Assembly: GCA_030533445.1 (NCBI GenBank)
Contig: CM060075.1
Span: forward strand, 35,333,196-35,397,195
Direction of reading: 5' to 3'
Source: Cyprinodon diabolis
Taxonomy: Eukaryota > Chordata > Actinopteri > Cyprinodontiformes > Cyprinodontidae
DNA: 64,000 nt
A program made the translations under genes and the position numbers. Shown here in pieces: positions 35,111 to 61,977 of the stretch. The notes under the pieces were generated by a model that did no database searches, had not been told where the DNA came from, and worked only from the letters and a program-made list of their open reading frames with translations. Numbering within the stretch: the first letter of the stretch is position 1; every line of letters starts with the position of its first letter.

Positions 35111-36522
35111 TGTCTTCAGAAGGCATGTCTCCATCATGTCAGTAAATGTAAGTTATACTTATTTAATCAGTCCTTTTTTAACCTTCAAAACAATATTTTG
35201 GGTTCCCCGTTTGTAGTAATTTCTATAACTTCCTAACCAATTGTTTTTCATTTGAGGGCCACAGAAGCTTGAACATAACTGGGTCTTTCCACTGAAATAT
35301 GATCCCAGACACACCTCACGTGTGTAACTATAGAACACATTTTATTGAAAATGTATGCAAACATTTTTAATTTGAGAAAGCTTCCTGGAGAGGTGGCGAA
35401 ACGTCTTCAATTCTTGGAAACCAAGTCCAGTGGATATTTTTTGAATTTTTACAGTATGCAAAAACCTTGTCAACACATCTAAAACTTAAATGGCAGTTCA
35501 AGTTTGAGTAAGAAAGAAATCCACAATAATCCGCTATCTGTTTCCCCATTTCCTTAAGGCTGTTTTAAATTACCTTTGCACATCTGGCATCCTGACTCAC
35601 TTAACGTTTCTTTATGTCTTACCTTAAAACAAATCTGTTCTCCTTGACTTTTAATTCAGTTTTATGGGTTGATTTTTACAATGAAAATTGTTTTAAGTGA
35701 TTTATCTCTTTAGGTATATGTTGAACTTTTATTTTAACAGTTGCTTAAAGCTCTTTGGACACAAACCTTAAAAACGTTGGTGTTTAAATTAAAAAAATTT
35801 AAAATCTTATGGCATTGATGCCCATTATTGGTTGCATTTTAACTTTGATAGGACTGCACAGCTCTTTAAATGTGGATTATGTGTTCATGTAGATTTCCCA
35901 TGTTTCTTTATGTATTTACTGACATGTTTTGCAGATTTGAAGATCAGGTTAGTACTTATTATTTTCTATTTTTGAGGCAATTCAACTCCTAAACTGCAGG
36001 TAACATAAAAAAAAAAAAAAAAAAAGACATTAAGTGAGTGCTATGTAATATATTATTTGCTTTAATAATAATAATGTATCTTCCATTAGAAAAATTCAAA
36101 TCTTCTGTTGCAAAGAGAAGCCCACTGGTAATAAAGTCCCATTCAAAACAATAAAAATGAGCCACAACACAATGTGGATGTAATATACAGAGACTGGAAG
36201 AATGTTGGATGAAAGGATGCCTGATTCAGAGCATCTTCTGAAAAAGTTCTACCTTGTTTGAGGTTCTTCCAAGTCAAGTTCCAAGGTCGGGGTATCACCT
36301 TCATGACTGAAAATATTTGCTCAAATTCATGTTGATCAGAATATAATATAAATAATACATTTATATCAGAGGAAGCTGATCATAGTTTTTTTTTCTTTTT
36401 TTTTCATGCAAAATAAAACCCAAATCCCTGCCCTTTTATAAATATATAAACAAAACACTCTGCATGTCCATGAGTTAACACATCCCTCCTTCATCCTTCC
36501 CTGCCGGGTCCATTCCGGTGAT

Positions 36523-50069
<13,547 letters not shown>

Positions 50070-50159
50070 ATTCCTCAAAATCAACCAGTCCTCTTCTTAA
50101 ATCTTAAATATATTTATATATATATTTATTTTTGCTTTTCAAGTAAAAAAAAAAAAAAA

Positions 50160-50600
50160 AAAAAACGACGTCAAACCAGGTAACGGCTGAAAAGCAGGAA
50201 GCAGAGGGGAAAAAAAGTGGCACGGGTCGATCCTCTTCTTCTCTCCTCCTTGCGTTTTTTCTTCTTGTTTCGTAAGGTTTATCTTTAAATATTTCTTTAA
50301 AAAAAATCCGTCTCACAGTGAGGCTTTCAGTTTTGAAGAGCGAAAGGAAGCGAGTGAACAGGTGAGTCTGCTCAGGTGAGGCAGGTAAAAGCAGAGCGGA
50401 CTCAGCAGCGCCTTAAAATAACGGGAGAGCGAGTGAAAAAAAAAAAAAACGGTGGATATCCCTGATCTCACACACACACACATAGAGAGAGAGTCAAAGC
50501 CGACAGAGGTGGGTCAAACAGCAGCTTAGGTACTCATTTAAAAAAAAAAAGCAGGAAACATGCGCCAGCGCGCATGCGCTGCAGAAATAACGGTGACAGG
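50160..50600 (-). promoter_or_regulatory. ovol1: ovol1 promoter region with NRF1 and OVO/MYB sites
   Basis: GC-richer DNA upstream of the ATG at 50069. It contains a perfect palindromic NRF1-type site GCGCATGCGC (50570-50579) and three TAACGG words at 50181-50186, 50419-50424 and 50588-50593. These read CCGTTA on the ovol1 strand. A CA/GA microsatellite (50470-50491) and A-runs lie within. The transcription start cannot be fixed from sequence. Confidence 0.5.
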
Positions 50601-53483
50601 CTGCAGGGAGCGAGGGTTAGGCCGCACTATTACCTGCTGAACCGGTTTACCCCTCCTCTCCCCGTTTCTCTCTTTCTTTCTTTTTCGCTCCCTACCTATT
50701 CTCCATTCCCCTTCAAGGTGGGGGAGCCGTGAGAAAGAGGAGAAAAGGTGAAGGAAAGATAAGGAGATGGATTCACAATAAAAGGTGATTTCATCTAGAT
50801 GAATAAAAGTCTGAAACAGGAAGATGACATCCATGATGTCAGACAGACAAAAGAGTTTGGATCTAATAGATAAAGAAATATATCAAAATGATATATTTTC
50901 CCCCTGCAGGGGTGATGATTTCTAATATGGGTTAAAAAAAGAAAAACGAACTTTTCCAGATTGACTAGAGCCCAAAGCATGCCAATTAAAATAAATAAGA
51001 AAATAAAATAATAATAAAAAAACAATCCCCTAACTGCACAGTAGTAGATGGAGCAGAAAGAACCACTAACATACATGGGAATGAGCTCTTGAACTGACTA
51101 AAAAAAGTAGGAGGAAGAATAAATCAAGGTTTTAACTATAATGAAATGAATACAAAACACTAAAACATGCTGAGTATGCTTGATTTGGATTTAGCGTATT
51201 CTACTTCTCTATTTTTTTCTTTTTGCTCCATAATATTCTGCAACAAAACTCTAAAGTCTCTGCTGAAAGGATTAATTTATACAGTTGGACTGTTTATTAA
51301 TCAGGTGACTTCTGAAGGTAGCTGGTTGCACTATAACGTATTTAGGAGTATGAAAGTATGGGGCGGGTAGACAAAAATTCACCTTAATAAAACTTGAATT
51401 TTCAATAAAGTTTAATGTTATAAAATTACACATTAAAAAAAGTAAAAAAAAAAAACTATTCATATTATTCCATAATAAACATATCCACCATAAAGAGTAA
51501 AGGCAAAATAACTGTTACTTTGAACTCCAGATGGCTGGCTCTTAAATATCTTATCAGAATAGCATGTGAGGTACATTTATGAGCTAAAGAAAGAGGCTAA
51601 TTTATAACAAAGATCCTGGAAAGATCCATCTTACAAAATAGAAACTTAAATTGTTATTCAGGCCTCAGGTAATCATTTTCTGTTATTAAACAAGTACAGG
51701 TAATCGAAGGAGAGAGCTTAAGTCTTACATTTGAGCCACTGCTGGTGAAATATGAGCAGACCTGCAGTGTGCAACATTTTTTTTCCTACAATATTTAAAT
51801 ATCCCATCATAAAGGGCTCTCTGTGCATCTCCGTCTGGTATTTGAATATTTGTGCCAATGGCTCTTGTACCGTAAGTATTGTAGGGAGTGTAAAAAACAC
51901 TGGCGTGTTGTCTAGTTATTAAATACACACATAAAACATGAGTCGCATTTGATGTTTATTTGTAACTTATAACATCCAGCTTTTTGATGAATGCACACAT
52001 GGATTTTCCATTTGTAAAAATGTCCACTTTTGTATACTTGAAAATGTAGGGCCTTTAGATCAGACTGTTTTAAAACGTGATTCTCAGGAATTAAACCCAA
52101 GGTCTGTGTCGGATAAAAATTTAAATGATGATTTTAAGCTATAGATTTGTTTATTCATTTTGGGAGAAAGGTTGTTTATAAATTAGGACTGATTTTAGTA
52201 TTCAAAAATACAAATGAAATGTTCTGATATCACTACATTTCTGTAAAATTTTCTGAGTAATTTTGAAGAACCTTGTAACTTTCAGAAACCAGCGGATAGA
52301 TTGAGGAGTAGAACTGCTTGCTACAGTTTCTAGACAACCTGTGAATAACTTCAGCATAAAAATGCCCCCAAAAAGAGGAAGGGCCGCTATTTTGATTATT
52401 ATTTCTTATTCAAAAACAAACCAAACAGAACAAAATTCACTCCTAATGGCTGTTTATAAATTTCTAAAAGCATCAGAATGCTAAAATCACATTTATGTGA
52501 GTGCATTTTAATTACTTGATGATTAAACAAACAGATAAATGAAAAGATTATGAAATTATTCAATACAGATTTAAATTCAGTGAGAAATAGGTGTTAGTTA
52601 TTGGTGATGTAATCATGTGACAAACAGCTGGTTACTCATCTCCACCTCATATCAGTAACTAATCAACGTCTTCAAATGTCTCCATCAACTCCATACAGTT
52701 TTCACACTGCTAAAAAAAGGAAGCTTAGGAAGCTTAAAGTTTCGGACTTTAACTTAATCATCAAGGTTTTTTTGTTTTAGTTTTGCCAAACTTTGAATTC
52801 TAGGTTTCCATAACTTGAAATGCTGATTTTTCCCCCAACTCATGTCAAAGTAGTGATGACTTTGACAATATAATGAATAAAATAGCAATCTTAAACTTAG
52901 GTAAATGTTACACTTACAATTTACATCTTATTGTGTCTTAGTGTGGAAATTTGTCATTTAGATTTCAACGTAACAATTCCTTGTTTAAGGAGCAGCAACA
53001 GTCTGAGTTTCAACCCCCCTTTTTTTGCTACACAAACCAAATGCTCTGCTAGCTCACCAATAGATTCCTTCATTGTAGTTCCAATCGCTGGTCATGGGCA
53101 ACTAATCATAGGTCAACTTTAGACGAAAATAAGAATTAAATTAAAGGTTTTATTGTCATGATGCAGAACGAGTTATTTTGATTGGCAGCCTCTCTTTATC
53201 AAAAGTCAACTCCAAAAGTTGGTTTCCCCACAATTTACAACTAATAAACAAAAGTTAGTTGATATGAAATAAACAACAATTTGAAGATATAAGAACTGGC
53301 AACTCACTTAAGTTATTTCTTACAACTACCTTGGTCTGAACTTACTTAAATTACTATCCCTATATTTAATACTTAGTTTTTCCGGTTTACACAGCTGAAA
53401 ACAGTATTTCATACTTTCGTACTGGTATTTTCCTTAATATAGGAAATCATGAATAATGTCTTGCAACATTAGAGTGAATACTC
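50600..53483. other. Intergenic, no gene seen
   Basis: No exon or RNA gene could be supported. Only a repeat segment near 52190-52400 was noted; it shares TTCTGATATCASTACATTTC and the following 150 bp with 60195-60320. Confidence 0.55.
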
Positions 53484-53873
53484 TAGGGATGTGTCCGAAT
53501 GTCACGCTAACCACTATATAGGGAACTATATAGGGCACTTTATAGTGGTTATGCCATTTAGCTGAGTGTCTGAATGTCTAGTGAATGAAAAAGTAGTGGA
53601 CTCGAAATTTACCACAATGCACCTTGAAAAATACATGGTCACAAGACAAACAGATATATCCCAGAATGCTTTGCGAGGAGAGCACTCCTCGCAAAGCATC
53701 ATGGGATTTGTTGTCACAGCGGCCCGCTGTCTAATAACAAAGACGGCACAGGCACCAGCAAAAAGTAGTGATCATCTGTCCGAACTGTCAGTTTACTGAA
53801 TTCACTATAAAGTCCCCGTGTATTTGGTGACTGAGGGAATTAGGGGTTAGAGCGGACGTTCGGACACAGCCTA
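53484..53873. mobile_element. MITE, copy 2 of a pair (partner at 44115-44544)
   Basis: Begins TAGGGATGTGTCCGAATGTC and ends GACGTTCGGACACAGCCTA, giving clear inverted ends that share GTGTCCGAA. It shares the same internal landmarks as the partner. The flanks suggest a short TA or CTAG target, but the duplication is not decisive. Confidence 0.72.
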
Positions 53874-54666
53874 GATCTGCAAGGGAGGGAATGAGATACA
53901 AAAAGCATTGTTTGAAAATATAAAATCCCCACCAGGCTTCTTGGCTTTTCAGCTAGCTAAAATCTAACTCTTTGGCATTGAATTGACGTCCTATAAGAGA
54001 AAGAGATGAAAAGCAACAAGCTTCCAACTACCATCAACTATGGAGGTTATGATATAATGATTTGGAATAGTTTTTCTGCAAGAGGTTTAGGATGAGAACA
54101 AGTCATTAAAGCCCCAATGCAGTGAAGGGAATGAGGCCATGTACTGTAAAATATTGGAGGAGAAACTTCTCTCTTTAGCCACAGAAAATGAGATTGGTAA
54201 TAGATGGGTTTCTCTGTATTACAACAATCAAAACATGCAGCCAGTGCAAAGAGGTAGTGGCTGAAGACTAAATCCACTAAGGCAGTGGTTCTCAAACTTT
54301 TTCTGTCATTCCCCACTTTGGACAAGGGGGAATTTTCAAGCCCCGCCTGTCCCCATCGCCCCAACACAATGCTAATGAAATATGCAACAATCTTAAAATG
54401 TTCCAATTTTATTGAAGTAACAAGTAGTATCTAAATACAAACTATCTACATCAAATAACAGCAAGCTCAAAAATAAAGAAAATAAAAATGCAGCTGTGTC
54501 AAAATTTGTATCAAGCTCAAAGATAGAAAAAATTAAAGTGCCACTCTGCAATCTGTTAATAAAAGAAAAAGTGAAATCCATCTGGCAAGGCAGGTCTATT
54601 TATCCCTGCATTAGTGGCTGCAATGAGCCTGTTTTGCATTGCACAGTTTCTCAAAACGGGGTTGCA

Positions 54667-55234
54667 TACGACGGAGTATTAGGGCCACACATGAAGAGAA
54701 AAAATATTTTTGCCATGACGAGATTAAACTCGACATTAAACTCAACATTTCGAGAATAAAGTTGAAATGTCTTGTTGAGTTTAATCTCGACGTGTCGACT
54801 TTAAACTCGCCATTTCGAGAATAAAGTTGATATATCGTGGCGACTTTAATCTCGACATTCCAAAGTTTGGAGAAAAGAGCAACCGGGCTCCACAGCTGCA
54901 GTCTGCGTTTTAAGAGTGAAGTTAGTCTTTGACGTGCTGCAACTGTATAACTGTATAATCATCACAGAAAGTACAATTTGACCAAATCATCTACACAAGG
55001 CATGACTGATTCTGGATTCTGTGCATGTATCCTGTGCAGCGGTTGGCTCTCTTGAACTAATTTCAACTTTATTGTCGACACGTCGAGATTAAACTCAACA
55101 TGACATTTCAACTTTATTCTCGAAATGTTGAGTTTAATGTCGACATGTCGACTTTAAAGTCGATATGTCGAGTTTAATCTCGTCATGGCAAAAATATTTT
55201 TTCTCTTCATGTGTGGCCCTAATACTCCGTCGTA
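54667..55234. mobile_element. Nested transposon with TCGACA palindrome array and 6-bp duplication (copy C)
   Basis: A 568-bp element with perfect inverted ends TACGACGGAGTATTAGGGCC and an exact GTTGCA duplication (54661-54666 and 55235-55240). The inner arms are arrays of palindromes such as TCGACATGTCGA, spaced by GAGAATAAAG or TTTATTCTC. A 6-bp duplication is uncommon; IS3EU-type elements are the best guess I can offer. No coding sequence. Copies A and B at 10750 and 28945 share its termini. Confidence 0.8.
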
Positions 55235-55240
55235 GTTGCA

Positions 55241-55421
55241 GGCTTGATACTGCCACTCTCAAGTCACGCTTTGTTTTCAGTGAAGCAACAGCTGAAAAGC
55301 CCATCTCACAGAGATATGATGTGGCAAAGGGAAGAAGAATGCACACAGCTCTCTGCCCGATGAGTGGATACTCCCTCTCCACTCCAAACCAGAAACATGA
55401 ACATGTGGCTGTGTGAATCAA
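55241..55421 (-). pseudogene. hAT transposase C-terminal dimerisation region, broken
   Basis: The minus-strand frame reads PLIGQRAVCILLPFATSYLC, then EMGFSAVASLKTKRDLRVAV, matching the hATC block (FPLL...LLPFATTYLCEMGFS...LRVALS) of ZBED/FAM200-like hAT transposases. It is cut by the inserted element at the GTTGCA target site. Upstream coding sequence is missing. Confidence 0.75.
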
Positions 55422-56089
55422 ACGCCGTTATTTATTTAAGATAAAATATTTCAAATTCAGTTATTTATGATCAACCTGCACCGTCAATCCCGGCGCATGT
55501 GCGCTTCATTTGCAGTCTGGACGCTGAGGGTAAACATGCTGTGTCTCTGACTGCAGCTCTGAGAGGGACTCCTGCTATAGCGGGGGAGAACGGGGTTGGG
55601 AGGGCTATGGCGCCCCACGGCAGCCGCTGGAGGACAAGAAAAGGAACGATATGTGCTTTCCCGTAAGAGTCTCCAAAAGTCGCTAGATTTGTCGCTAGTC
55701 GCTTTTTTGAAAAAGAGTCGCTGGAGGGGTCTGAAATATAGCGACAAAGTCGCTGAGTTGGCAACACTGGGGCGCGAAAGTTTATTCCGTTACAAATAAT
55801 ATGCCGACGTCACGTCAATCATTATTTTGGCACTTCAGTTCCAGGTGAAATTTTTCTCATATCTAATGTTCTTTTAATTAGACTGCATGTAGGCTAGTAA
55901 TGATTATTTTGTGGGTTTGATTGGTCTAAAAAGCGGCAACATACAGCTATAAGGACAGTTTGCTCTCACACGTTCTACATTTATAGTCACACAACACACA
56001 CACACACCGGAACTTGGCGCGCCCTACCTGTCACGTCTCAATTCCCCACCAATGGGTCGCGCCACACACTTTGAGAACCGCGGCTCTAA

Positions 56090-58160
56090 GGTCACGGGCT
56101 AAGCAGTCATCAGACCTCTGTCATGCAGGAAATCTGAATGGAGATCAGTTTTTGATCTGAATTGCGTGCTAATCTTATGACCAAAAATGGACTTGATATC
56201 ACTCAGTTTTTTCACAAAAGTTTATCCACCAATTCTTAGACATTGCCTGCTCTGGTATAACATGAAAAAAAAGTCTTTAATACAAATCCATTTCCTTTAA
56301 TGATAATTTAGTCATAAACAACAGAAGTAAAGAGTGTAAGAAAATGACAAAATAGGCCCAATTTTCGCGATATATACTTAAGCTTTTTTACTAAAGAGAT
56401 ACACCATAAAGCTCTTAGTATATAAAAACATGCATTTGTTTCTCCTTTACAGTTTTAAGATTTTATCAGATTAGTGTTTTCTTTGTTTTAACAACAGTTT
56501 ATGAGATTGATAAGGAGAATAACAATCTAAACTTGAAGACCCGAGTACACAGCCCTGACGTGCACCCTCAATATCAGATGAAACTCAAATACAAATGTAT
56601 ATATATATAAATTCTTAGCAGGGATACAATTTTGGTGTCTGCCTTAAAGGAACACTTTTAAGAAAACAGTAAAAAAGCAAATTAAGAAATGACCACCTCC
56701 AAAACAATAGAAGCTAAAATGGTTGGTTTAAACAGTAAAAAGAGTTTAATTCATCTAGAGCTATCAACTAAAATCAGCTAAATTACATTAGTGATGTACC
56801 TGACCATGACACAAGGCAAATTTAATTTGGGGATTTGCACTAAATATTTTTATACACTCATTACAACTTAGGTATCTGAACTATCATAAACAAAATTACA
56901 AACTCATAAACCTTTTATTTTAGTTTAAAAAAAAAGCAAATAGACTAAACCATATATTTTACTTTCCAGTATGTGTAACCCTATTCAGTTTTTGGATTAT
57001 GTAAAGTAAAACAACACAAATTTAAAAAGCTCAACTTTTAAAGCAGCTGTTATTGGTCGTGTTATTTTTTGGGTTTGTAGCAGCATTAAAATACAAACAT
57101 GTAAATAAGTCCAAATCAAAATACAAAATTTCGTAAGCCTTTTTTTTTTTTTAGTAAAGTTTGTTTCATTTTGCCTGCACTGTTTTTAATATTGCATATA
57201 TGGGGTGATATTGTGCATTTTTAGTTGTTTTTGTTTCACTTTGTCCATGAAAGTCCTGAAAGGTGCTTTAAATAAAGTGTATTAATCATTATCATAAGTA
57301 AAGTTTGTTTCATTCAAACTAATTCCTTCTACCTCATGATTGGAAATAGTTGGTTTATAAAAATTATTTAACTTCAGGGACTTTTTAGCACCTTGAGAAA
57401 ATTGTAATGTTGTTTTATTGGTTAAATTCTAATTTTTTTTATCTTAAATGATTGTGTGTTTTTTTTTTTCTGTGTAAATATGAGAGCTGAATTGACAGTT
57501 TTGTCTTGCTGCTCCAGTCTATCAGCTCCTTTGAGGTTTGATGAGCAGATTAACGCAATCTAGATGTCAAAATACTGTCATCCAGGATGGCAGTTTGTTA
57601 TCAGACAGAGTGAGACTGAACAAAGAGGGAGGAGGTATCGGAGTTCTTCCGAAAAGGCAAAGGAGTGGTGTAGGTGGAAGGTATGCTGCCTGGGCTGTTG
57701 GAGCAGTCTGGGCAGACGAGTTATACCCTCCCTCCTTTTTTTCCTCCTTCCTATTGTTTGTATTGTTACACTTTTAAGGGTTAGAGGTAGTTTCTCCAAG
57801 GTACACAGGGAATCTTCTAAAAAAGACAGAAGAAATGAACACAAAACAGAATATGACAACCATTAGGATCTTTAAAAAGACAAAGATATTTGCTGATTCC
57901 TTCTACAGGTTAACTTACGGATTTCCAATCAGATTTTGTTCTTAACTCCCGTAAGATTATTTCATTACTTCAAATTCTTTCGTAAAAAGTTACTATGTGA
58001 AAAACTCCCTAACAGAGAGATTGACCGGATAGATCAATCAAATAGCAAACTAAGCAGTACTTAAAAAATAGAGAGAGAAATAACTACAAAAAGACAAAAA
58101 TAAACAACTAAAAATGGATCAAAAAAACAAAATAATTGGAAAATGGCACAAACCAAATGA
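56090..58160. other. Intergenic, no gene seen
   Basis: AT-rich DNA with several A/T runs and one GC-richer segment at 57530-57760. That segment has open frames on both strands, but no recognisable protein or splice signals. Confidence 0.5.
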
Positions 58161-58167
58161 AAATGAT

Positions 58168-58380
<213 letters not shown>

Positions 58381-59957
58381 TGTTTAATTGTTACATGTGC
58401 CTTGAAGAATCTTTGGGAAATTTACATTGTTTGCTCCATCATCCATAAAATAAGATTAGATCTCCCAGAAGGGTAGCCTAAGGTGCTGCAGCACCACAGA
58501 GTCAGTGTAAGTTGCTGCTTGCTTGAAAAAGCTTCTATTTGAAGAGAACACATGAAAGACAGAGGCCCAATAAACACAAGGACATACATTATATTTTCCA
58601 AGAAAAATTTTGAAAATAAATCTGCATTCACACGAGTTTATGCAGCACTATTAAAGACTCTCCAATCTGTCAGCCATTCCATGTACTGGTACTGTTAAAC
58701 CATGACCGAAACACCTCAGAAGGGGTAACAAAACCATTGTGCATGCTCAGAAACCACACTGGAGGTAAATACAGAAACGTGGCACATAGATGCGCATGCA
58801 GGTTACAGAGAGGGATAGAGCTACAACTTTATTGTTGAAGAAAAGACTTGACTCACACAGAACCATTAAGTTTTCTGAAACCTGGTTTTACTAATTTATT
58901 ATCCATCATATATAGGATCTGTGTGGACAGAAGACCTTTGGAAATACATCCTGTCCTGTCTCTGCGTAGATGAGGCCTGAGTCAGTGTGAATTTGGAGTG
59001 ACTCTGTTCATAAACCTGCAAGAAGAGCTCTATTGGTTTACAGCAGAGACTGAAGGAAACAGATGGAAAGTCAACAGAGGCCATTTAACACCTGTTCTAC
59101 CTGATCTACTAACCTGTCCCCTCAGAACTGCTCAAAGGACATTTATATTACTTTTGATTTGCATGCCAACTTCCTTTCAGGAAACACATATGCTGTATGA
59201 CTGATGGTAAAAAAAAAGCTGATACAATAACTGTATGAAGATAGATTGCAGAAAACAATGCTTCACCACAATATTTAATGGTAAAGAAACGTAAACATTA
59301 TCTGAAGCCTAATAGGGAAATTCATCAACAGTTTTAGATGTGATGCTCCAGTATTAAGCAGAACACAGGTCTGTGATTAAGGCTGTCAAGGGAGGGATTA
59401 AAAACAACAGTTAACTGTCAGCTATTAGCTGTATGCCAGCCATTAGAAGTGAAAGAGAAAAGGCTGAGAAGCATCTTTGCCTTTGTTACGATGGTTCGAC
59501 TGAAACACAGTTGGAATATAAGCCAGAACCCTTCAAACATGAATAAAAACTGGAAGTGACCTCTGCTGGTACCTTGGTACATCTCTAAATCTGCTCTTCA
59601 TCATTAAAAACTTGTTCACTTTCCTTACTTTTGCTACTTCTCACCCTTCCTCTGCATACTTTTAGTTTCATAGTTTTGGTTTCCTCAGCAGTGGCTGAGA
59701 GTACTGGTCAGGTAGCATACCTGCACTTATGAGTGTCTGTTATTTTAGGCGTCTACACATAAGCCGTTGAAGGATGGATATTCAACTTAACTGGAATGGC
59801 TTTTTTAAAAGCTACTGCGACATTTAAAAAGGGAGGAGAGCCATATCTTGTCTATGTGCTGATTGAAACCACATATAGTTGTGAAACAGTTTAATAGTTT
59901 AGCACTAGGGGGCAGCAGAAACTTACTGTGAACCATACATATTTGGCAATTACAGGC

Positions 59958-59998
<41 letters not shown>

Positions 59999-60029
59999 AC
60001 TGTCCTCCATATCTGTAGGATTCAGCAGA

Positions 60030-60860
60030 GGTGCTACTCTCAATATTACTGGAGTAGAACTATTAATACTCATAGTCAAATCTTACTCAACTACAAGTCA
60101 ACCATCTACTCAAGTTAAAGTATTAAAGTACTCACTTTTGAAAGTGGAAAAGTATTTTAAAGTACAGGCATTTGCATGTAAAAGTATTTAAGTATTCAAA
60201 AATACAAATTAAAACTTCTGATATCAGTACATTTCTGTATAATTTTCTGAGTAATTTTAGAGTAACTTTAGCATAAAAAGGGCACAAAAAAAGTAGGGGC
60301 CGCTCATTTGACTATTATTGACTATTATTGAGTATTGATTTTCCTCATATTTTCACTATGGAATAGAGGTTTAAGGTTAAATTTATTACCACAAAGAAAC
60401 TATAACAACTTAGCCACATGGCAACAACTAATGCCTTAGTAAAATATATAAACCACTAATAATATGTGCCCTGAGGTTCTCACATTTGTGGCATGTTGTA
60501 AAAATCTCTTAAACAGTGATGTCCAAATTTAGTCCTAAAGACTCCTATCTGCCATGTTGAAACTGCATTTCTAGAAAGAAAAACAGCAACAGTGGATTAC
60601 AAAGTGGAGTAAAATATTTATTTAACAAACTAAACATTTAATTTTGAGCTAAATATTTGTTGAATAAATATTTAGCTCCAAACTAAATATTTAATTTGAA
60701 AACTGAATATTTAGTTTAACTGAGTAAGATTTTTATAAATGAATAAATGAATTTACTCAAGTAAAGATACACAAAAAAAGTACTTAACAACAGTAATCAA
60801 GTCAATGTACTTTCAAAACAAAATAAATAAATAAATGAATGAATGACATAGTGAAAAAAA
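60030..60860. repeat. Interspersed repeat rich in AAGTA words
   Basis: Begins with AAGTATTAAAGTACTC-type words (60110-60195), includes the segment shared with 52190-52400, and ends with inverse words (ACTCAAGTAAAGATACAC, AGTACTTAACAACAG). This suggests a degraded inverted-repeat element. The flanking duplications are not clear. Confidence 0.45.
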
Positions 60861-61334
60861 CAAACAGCAACCCATGCCCTCTGAATAACTTTGTTGTGAC
60901 TTTTCTGCCTATTCCAAACAAGCATACTTTAATATTCAAATGATAAGGCATCTTTGATTAAACTGTCATTTGATGGCAGGGCCATGTTTCTCTTTCTTCC
61001 TCTTGTTTTAATGTGATAACCCAACACACTTTGCCTAATAATTGTCATAGTTATAGCTTATGATGTGTGTCATTTACATTATATCTCAATTTTCACATAA
61101 ATTATTTGTTTCTGTTATAAAATATTTTATCAGCATTAAGTCATAGTTACATATATCATTTTTGTCTTGACAGACAGGATCCAAGTTATGGAAGAAAAGT
61201 GAAGACAGGATTGCTGTCATCAGTGGGAGTCAGGGCAGGTGAGCCTCGAGTGGGAAAGATTCTCAGAGATGTGCAGCAGCCATATAATGAACTACGTCGG
61301 CAGGTTATTTACATTATTCAGTATGGAGTGGGGA

Positions 61335-61740
61335 AAAAAAGTATTCAACTATTCACTCGAGTTAAATAAAAGGAGATGGATGGATTTCACTCAGTCGGCA
61401 CATTTATCTTTGCAAAGAGAGAACAGTTCATCATACAGCCCTAATGGGACCCTGTTCTGATCTGGGCAGCGCTCGTTCCCCCTTACTTACAACAATGTAA
61501 AAAGTAGTCAGAGTCAAAACAAATTACACACACTTTGGTTAACAGTAATATGTTATGATTAAACCTTGAGAAAGAATCTGATTTGTTATGGGAAGAAGCT
61601 ATGTCAGGTCTACAAACACCAGCCTGGAGAGAATGGTGTGGCCTTGAGAGAGAAACAGACTGAGTGAAAACTTTTATAGTGAGTAAATAGGATAAATTAA
61701 TATATGAAATAAGAGGAATCTAAATTTTCCGAAAACAGAC
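61335..61740 (+). repeat. Unclassified repeat, proximal half (matches 16127-16540)
   Basis: Shares GGATTTCACTCAGTCGGCAC, TTTGCAAAGAGAGAACAGTT and AACCTTGAGAAAGAATCTG with 16127-16540 in the same order, with small insertions and deletions. Confidence 0.7.
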
Positions 61741-61977
61741 CACCCTTTCGTTTATAAAAAGATATTATCCTTGTGTAATCGATAATAAAAAAGAAAAATT
61801 AAAAAAACCAAGAAACTAATATTGTGAATATATGTAAAGAAAGTTAAAAACTAAGAAACAAAAATTGTGAGTATATGTAAAGAAAGCTAAATACTAAGAA
61901 ACCAATATAAAAATAATAATATAAAAATATATATATCAAAAATGCACACCTGCAATCAAGTCAGAGGATAATGTTAA

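Larger units (their letters stand above)
29856..36522. other. Intergenic interval between dnai2 5' end and ovol1 3' end
   Basis: No coding exon of either strand could be supported. Contents: the dnai2 promoter at about 29860-30000, a repeat segment at 31067-31135 shared with 26020-26110, a hAT MITE at 34545-34747, a possible Tc1 relic at 34930-35110 and an A-run at 36008-36026. The rest is AT-rich single-copy-looking DNA plus the ovol1 3' UTR on the right. Confidence 0.6.
54283..56083 (-). mobile_element. hAT transposon remnant with a second transposon nested in it
   Basis: The ends are CAGTGGTTCTCAAACTTTTT and, inverted, CCGCGGTTCTCAAAGTGTGT. The flanks CACTAAGG (54275-54282) and CTCTAAGG (56084-56091) form an 8-bp duplication with one difference. 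The element is 1801 bp including a 568-bp insertion; most of the transposase gene is lost. Confidence 0.82.

Noticed and set aside
36060..36065. ATTAAA on the minus strand as the ovol1 poly(A) signal
   Set aside because: A variant hexamer in AT-rich DNA with no other support; the 3' end of ovol1 cannot be placed.
57538..57866. Open frames on both strands in a GC-richer patch
   Set aside because: No known protein, no splice sites, and both strands equally open, which fits composition rather than coding.
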